Shown piece after piece: positions 62,724 to 64,000 of a DNA stretch of 64,000 nucleotides. The stretch is from Micromonospora sp. NBC_01699 (GTDB lineage Bacteria > Actinomycetota > Actinomycetes > Mycobacteriales > Micromonosporaceae), in NCBI RefSeq assembly GCF_036250065.1, contig NZ_CP109199.1, positions 496,001-560,000 of the forward strand. Reading direction: 5' to 3'. Every line of letters begins with the position of its first letter. Position 1 is the stretch's first letter. The translations under genes and the position numbers were made by a program. The notes beneath the pieces were generated by a model. The model did no database searches. It was not told the origin of the DNA and saw nothing but the letters and a program-made list of their open reading frames with translations.

Positions 62724-64000
62724 TGAGTACGGCAACTTCGGCCCTGCGCCCGTACGGCTGGAGCCTGCGCCGCCGGGTCACCGCGCTACTCGTGGTGGTG
62801 GGCTCGGTGCTGGCCCTGCTCGCCGTCGGCGAGGCGCTGGTGGCCAACGCGAACCGGACCCACCTGGACACCCTGTTGACCAAGACCGGTCCGCTGCGTA
62901 CCGACGCGGAGTCGTTGCCGACCGCGCTGGTCGACCAGGAGACGGCCGTACGCGGTTACGCGGTCAGCGGTGACCGGGCGGACCTGGCGCCGTACGACGA
63001 GGGGATCGGGCAGGAGGGCGTCCTGATCTCCCGGATGGACGCGCTGCTCGACGACCAGCCGGAGATCCGCCGGCAGTTGCACCTGGTCCGGGACCAGGCG
63101 GAGCGATGGCGGGCGGAGGTGGCCCAGCCGATCGTCGACGCGACCACCAGCGGCGGCCCGAGCGCCGGCCAGCTGTTGGTCAACGAGCGGGGGCGGCAGC
63201 AGTTCGACGCGCTGCGCGGCTCGACCAGCCGGTTGCAGGAGCTGATCCTCGACCTGCGCAACGAGGTCGCCACCAAGGCCCGCAAGACCGGTAACACCCT
63301 GGTCCTGCTGCTCATCCTCGCCGGGGTGGTGGTGGTCCTGGCGGGGGTGGCCCTGCTGGTGTCGCTGAACCGGGCGGTGATCGGCCCGGTGACCCGCCTG
63401 GCCGAGCAGGTACGCGCGGTCGCCCAGGGCGACTACCAGCGCGACATCGAGCAGACGGGCCCACCCGAGCTGGCCCTGCTCGCCGCCGACGTGGACGCGA
63501 TGCGCCGCAAGATCGCCGCGGACCTGGCCGAGGTACGCGAGGCGCGTACCCGGATCGAGTGGGTCAACAGCCAGCTCCAGAAGCAGGCGGAGGAGCTGGT
63601 CCGGTCCAACCGTGACCTGGAGCAGTTCGCCTACGTCGCCTCGCACGACCTCCAGGAGCCGCTGCGCAAGGTGGCGAGCTTCTGCCAGCTGCTGCAACGC
63701 CGGTACGCCGGCCAGCTCGACGAGCGCGCCGACCAGTACATCGCGTTCGCCGTCGACGGCGCCCAGCGGATGCAGCGCCTGATCAACGACCTGCTCGCGT
63801 TCTCCCGGATCGGCCGGCTCACCACCGGTTTCGCCGAGGTCGACCTGAACCAGGTGATGGGCGATGTCGCCGGGCAGACCGAGGCGGCCCGGCAGTACGC
63901 CGGTGGCGAGCTGACCTGGTCCGACCTGCCGGTGGTGCTGGGCGAGGAACCGTTGCTGACCAACCTGCTGGCGAACCTGGTCAGCAACTCGTTCAAGTTC
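62723..64000 (+). CDS. CHASE3-HAMP sensor histidine kinase, cut by window end
   Basis: At least 426 residues; the gene runs off the window, still open, within the ATP-binding domain (last readable LVSNSFKF is the N-box). Membrane segment 1 (VTALLVVVGSVLALLAVGEAL) and segment 2 (TLVLLLILAGVVVVLAGVALLV) enclose a CHASE3 sensor loop (ALVDQETAVRGYAVSGD). A HAMP domain (VIGPVTRLAEQVRAVAQGDY) and HisKA domain (FAYVASHDLQEPLRKV, phospho-His) follow. The start ATG 62723 overlaps the upstream stop (TGATG). It most likely phosphorylates the receiver of the preceding protein. Confidence 0.92.
   Translation, partial: MSTATSALRPYGWSLRRRVTALLVVVGSVLALLAVGEALVANANRTHLDTLLTKTGPLRTDAESLPTALVDQETAVRGYAVSGDRADLAPYDEGIGQEGVLISRMDALLDDQPEIRRQLHLVRDQAERWRAEVAQPIVDATTSGGPSAGQLLVNERGRQQFDALRGSTSRLQELILDLRNEVATKARKTGNTLVLLLILAGVVVVLAGVALLVSLNRAVIGPVTRLAEQVRAVAQGDYQRDIEQTGPPELALLAADVDAMRRKIAADLAEVREARTRIEWVNSQLQKQAEELVRSNRDLEQFAYVASHDLQEPLRKVASFCQLLQRRYAGQLDERADQYIAFAVDGAQRMQRLINDLLAFSRIGRLTTGFAEVDLNQVMGDVAGQTEAARQYAGGELTWSDLPVVLGEEPLLTNLLANLVSNSFKF

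Overview
The window is from a high-GC actinomycete, most likely a member of the Micromonosporaceae. The evidence is GC-rich third positions, frequent GTG starts, SARP regulators, a DUF6907-type protein and a GH9 cellulase with a CebR-type operator. The genus is an inference. Two halves differ in character: about 0.3-29 kb is an accessory island, visibly less GC-rich, and 30-64 kb is typical actinomycete chromosome.

Island (298-26309). A tyrosine integrase is followed by a complete dpd system, which places 7-deazaguanine bases in DNA and couples this to restriction. A plus-strand operon (1941-8882) encodes preQ0 synthesis (queC, queE, queD, folE2), a YaaA/DUF6884-like protein where a base-tailoring enzyme would be expected, and the DNA transglycosylase DpdA flanked by two different DpdB-like proteins. 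Nearly every gene overlaps the next by 1-4 bases. A minus-strand operon (26309-8842) encodes the restriction side in the order dpdE-F-G-H-I-J-K-D, also almost without gaps. The two operons converge and overlap by 41 bases. No queF or tRNA-guanine transglycosylase is visible, which fits preQ0 being made for DNA rather than for tRNA queuosine. The system type is known from the Salmonella Montevideo dpd cluster. The duplicated DpdB, the uncharacterised fifth gene and the self-contained supply operon are the novel points here.

Junction (26.6-30.2 kb). This holds an IS256-type transposase remnant, a protein with three DUF6907-like modules, tRNA-Arg(CCT), a diverged second copy of the tRNA 3' half plus about 175 bp of flank 480 bp downstream, and the 3' stump of a fibronectin-III gene starting where that second copy ends. 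It looks like a scarred integration site.

Chromosomal part (30.2-64 kb). In order: a secreted serine hydrolase with BTRD1 repeats; a SARP/NB-ARC/TPR regulator; a Calx-beta protein; a LuxR remnant; a TetR-gap operon; a DrrAB-like ABC exporter; a second large SARP regulator; murB; an amidase; an MFS exporter; a membrane protein paired with a binding-protein-like protein; an FMN reductase; a BON-methyltransferase fusion; an ABC-F ATPase; a ROK kinase; TPR and Smr proteins; a GH9 cellulase preceded by a palindrome, a G-rich repeat and a CebR box; a membrane M28 peptidase; a small zinc-ribbon protein; a response regulator-PP2C phosphatase; and a CHASE3 histidine kinase cut by the window end.
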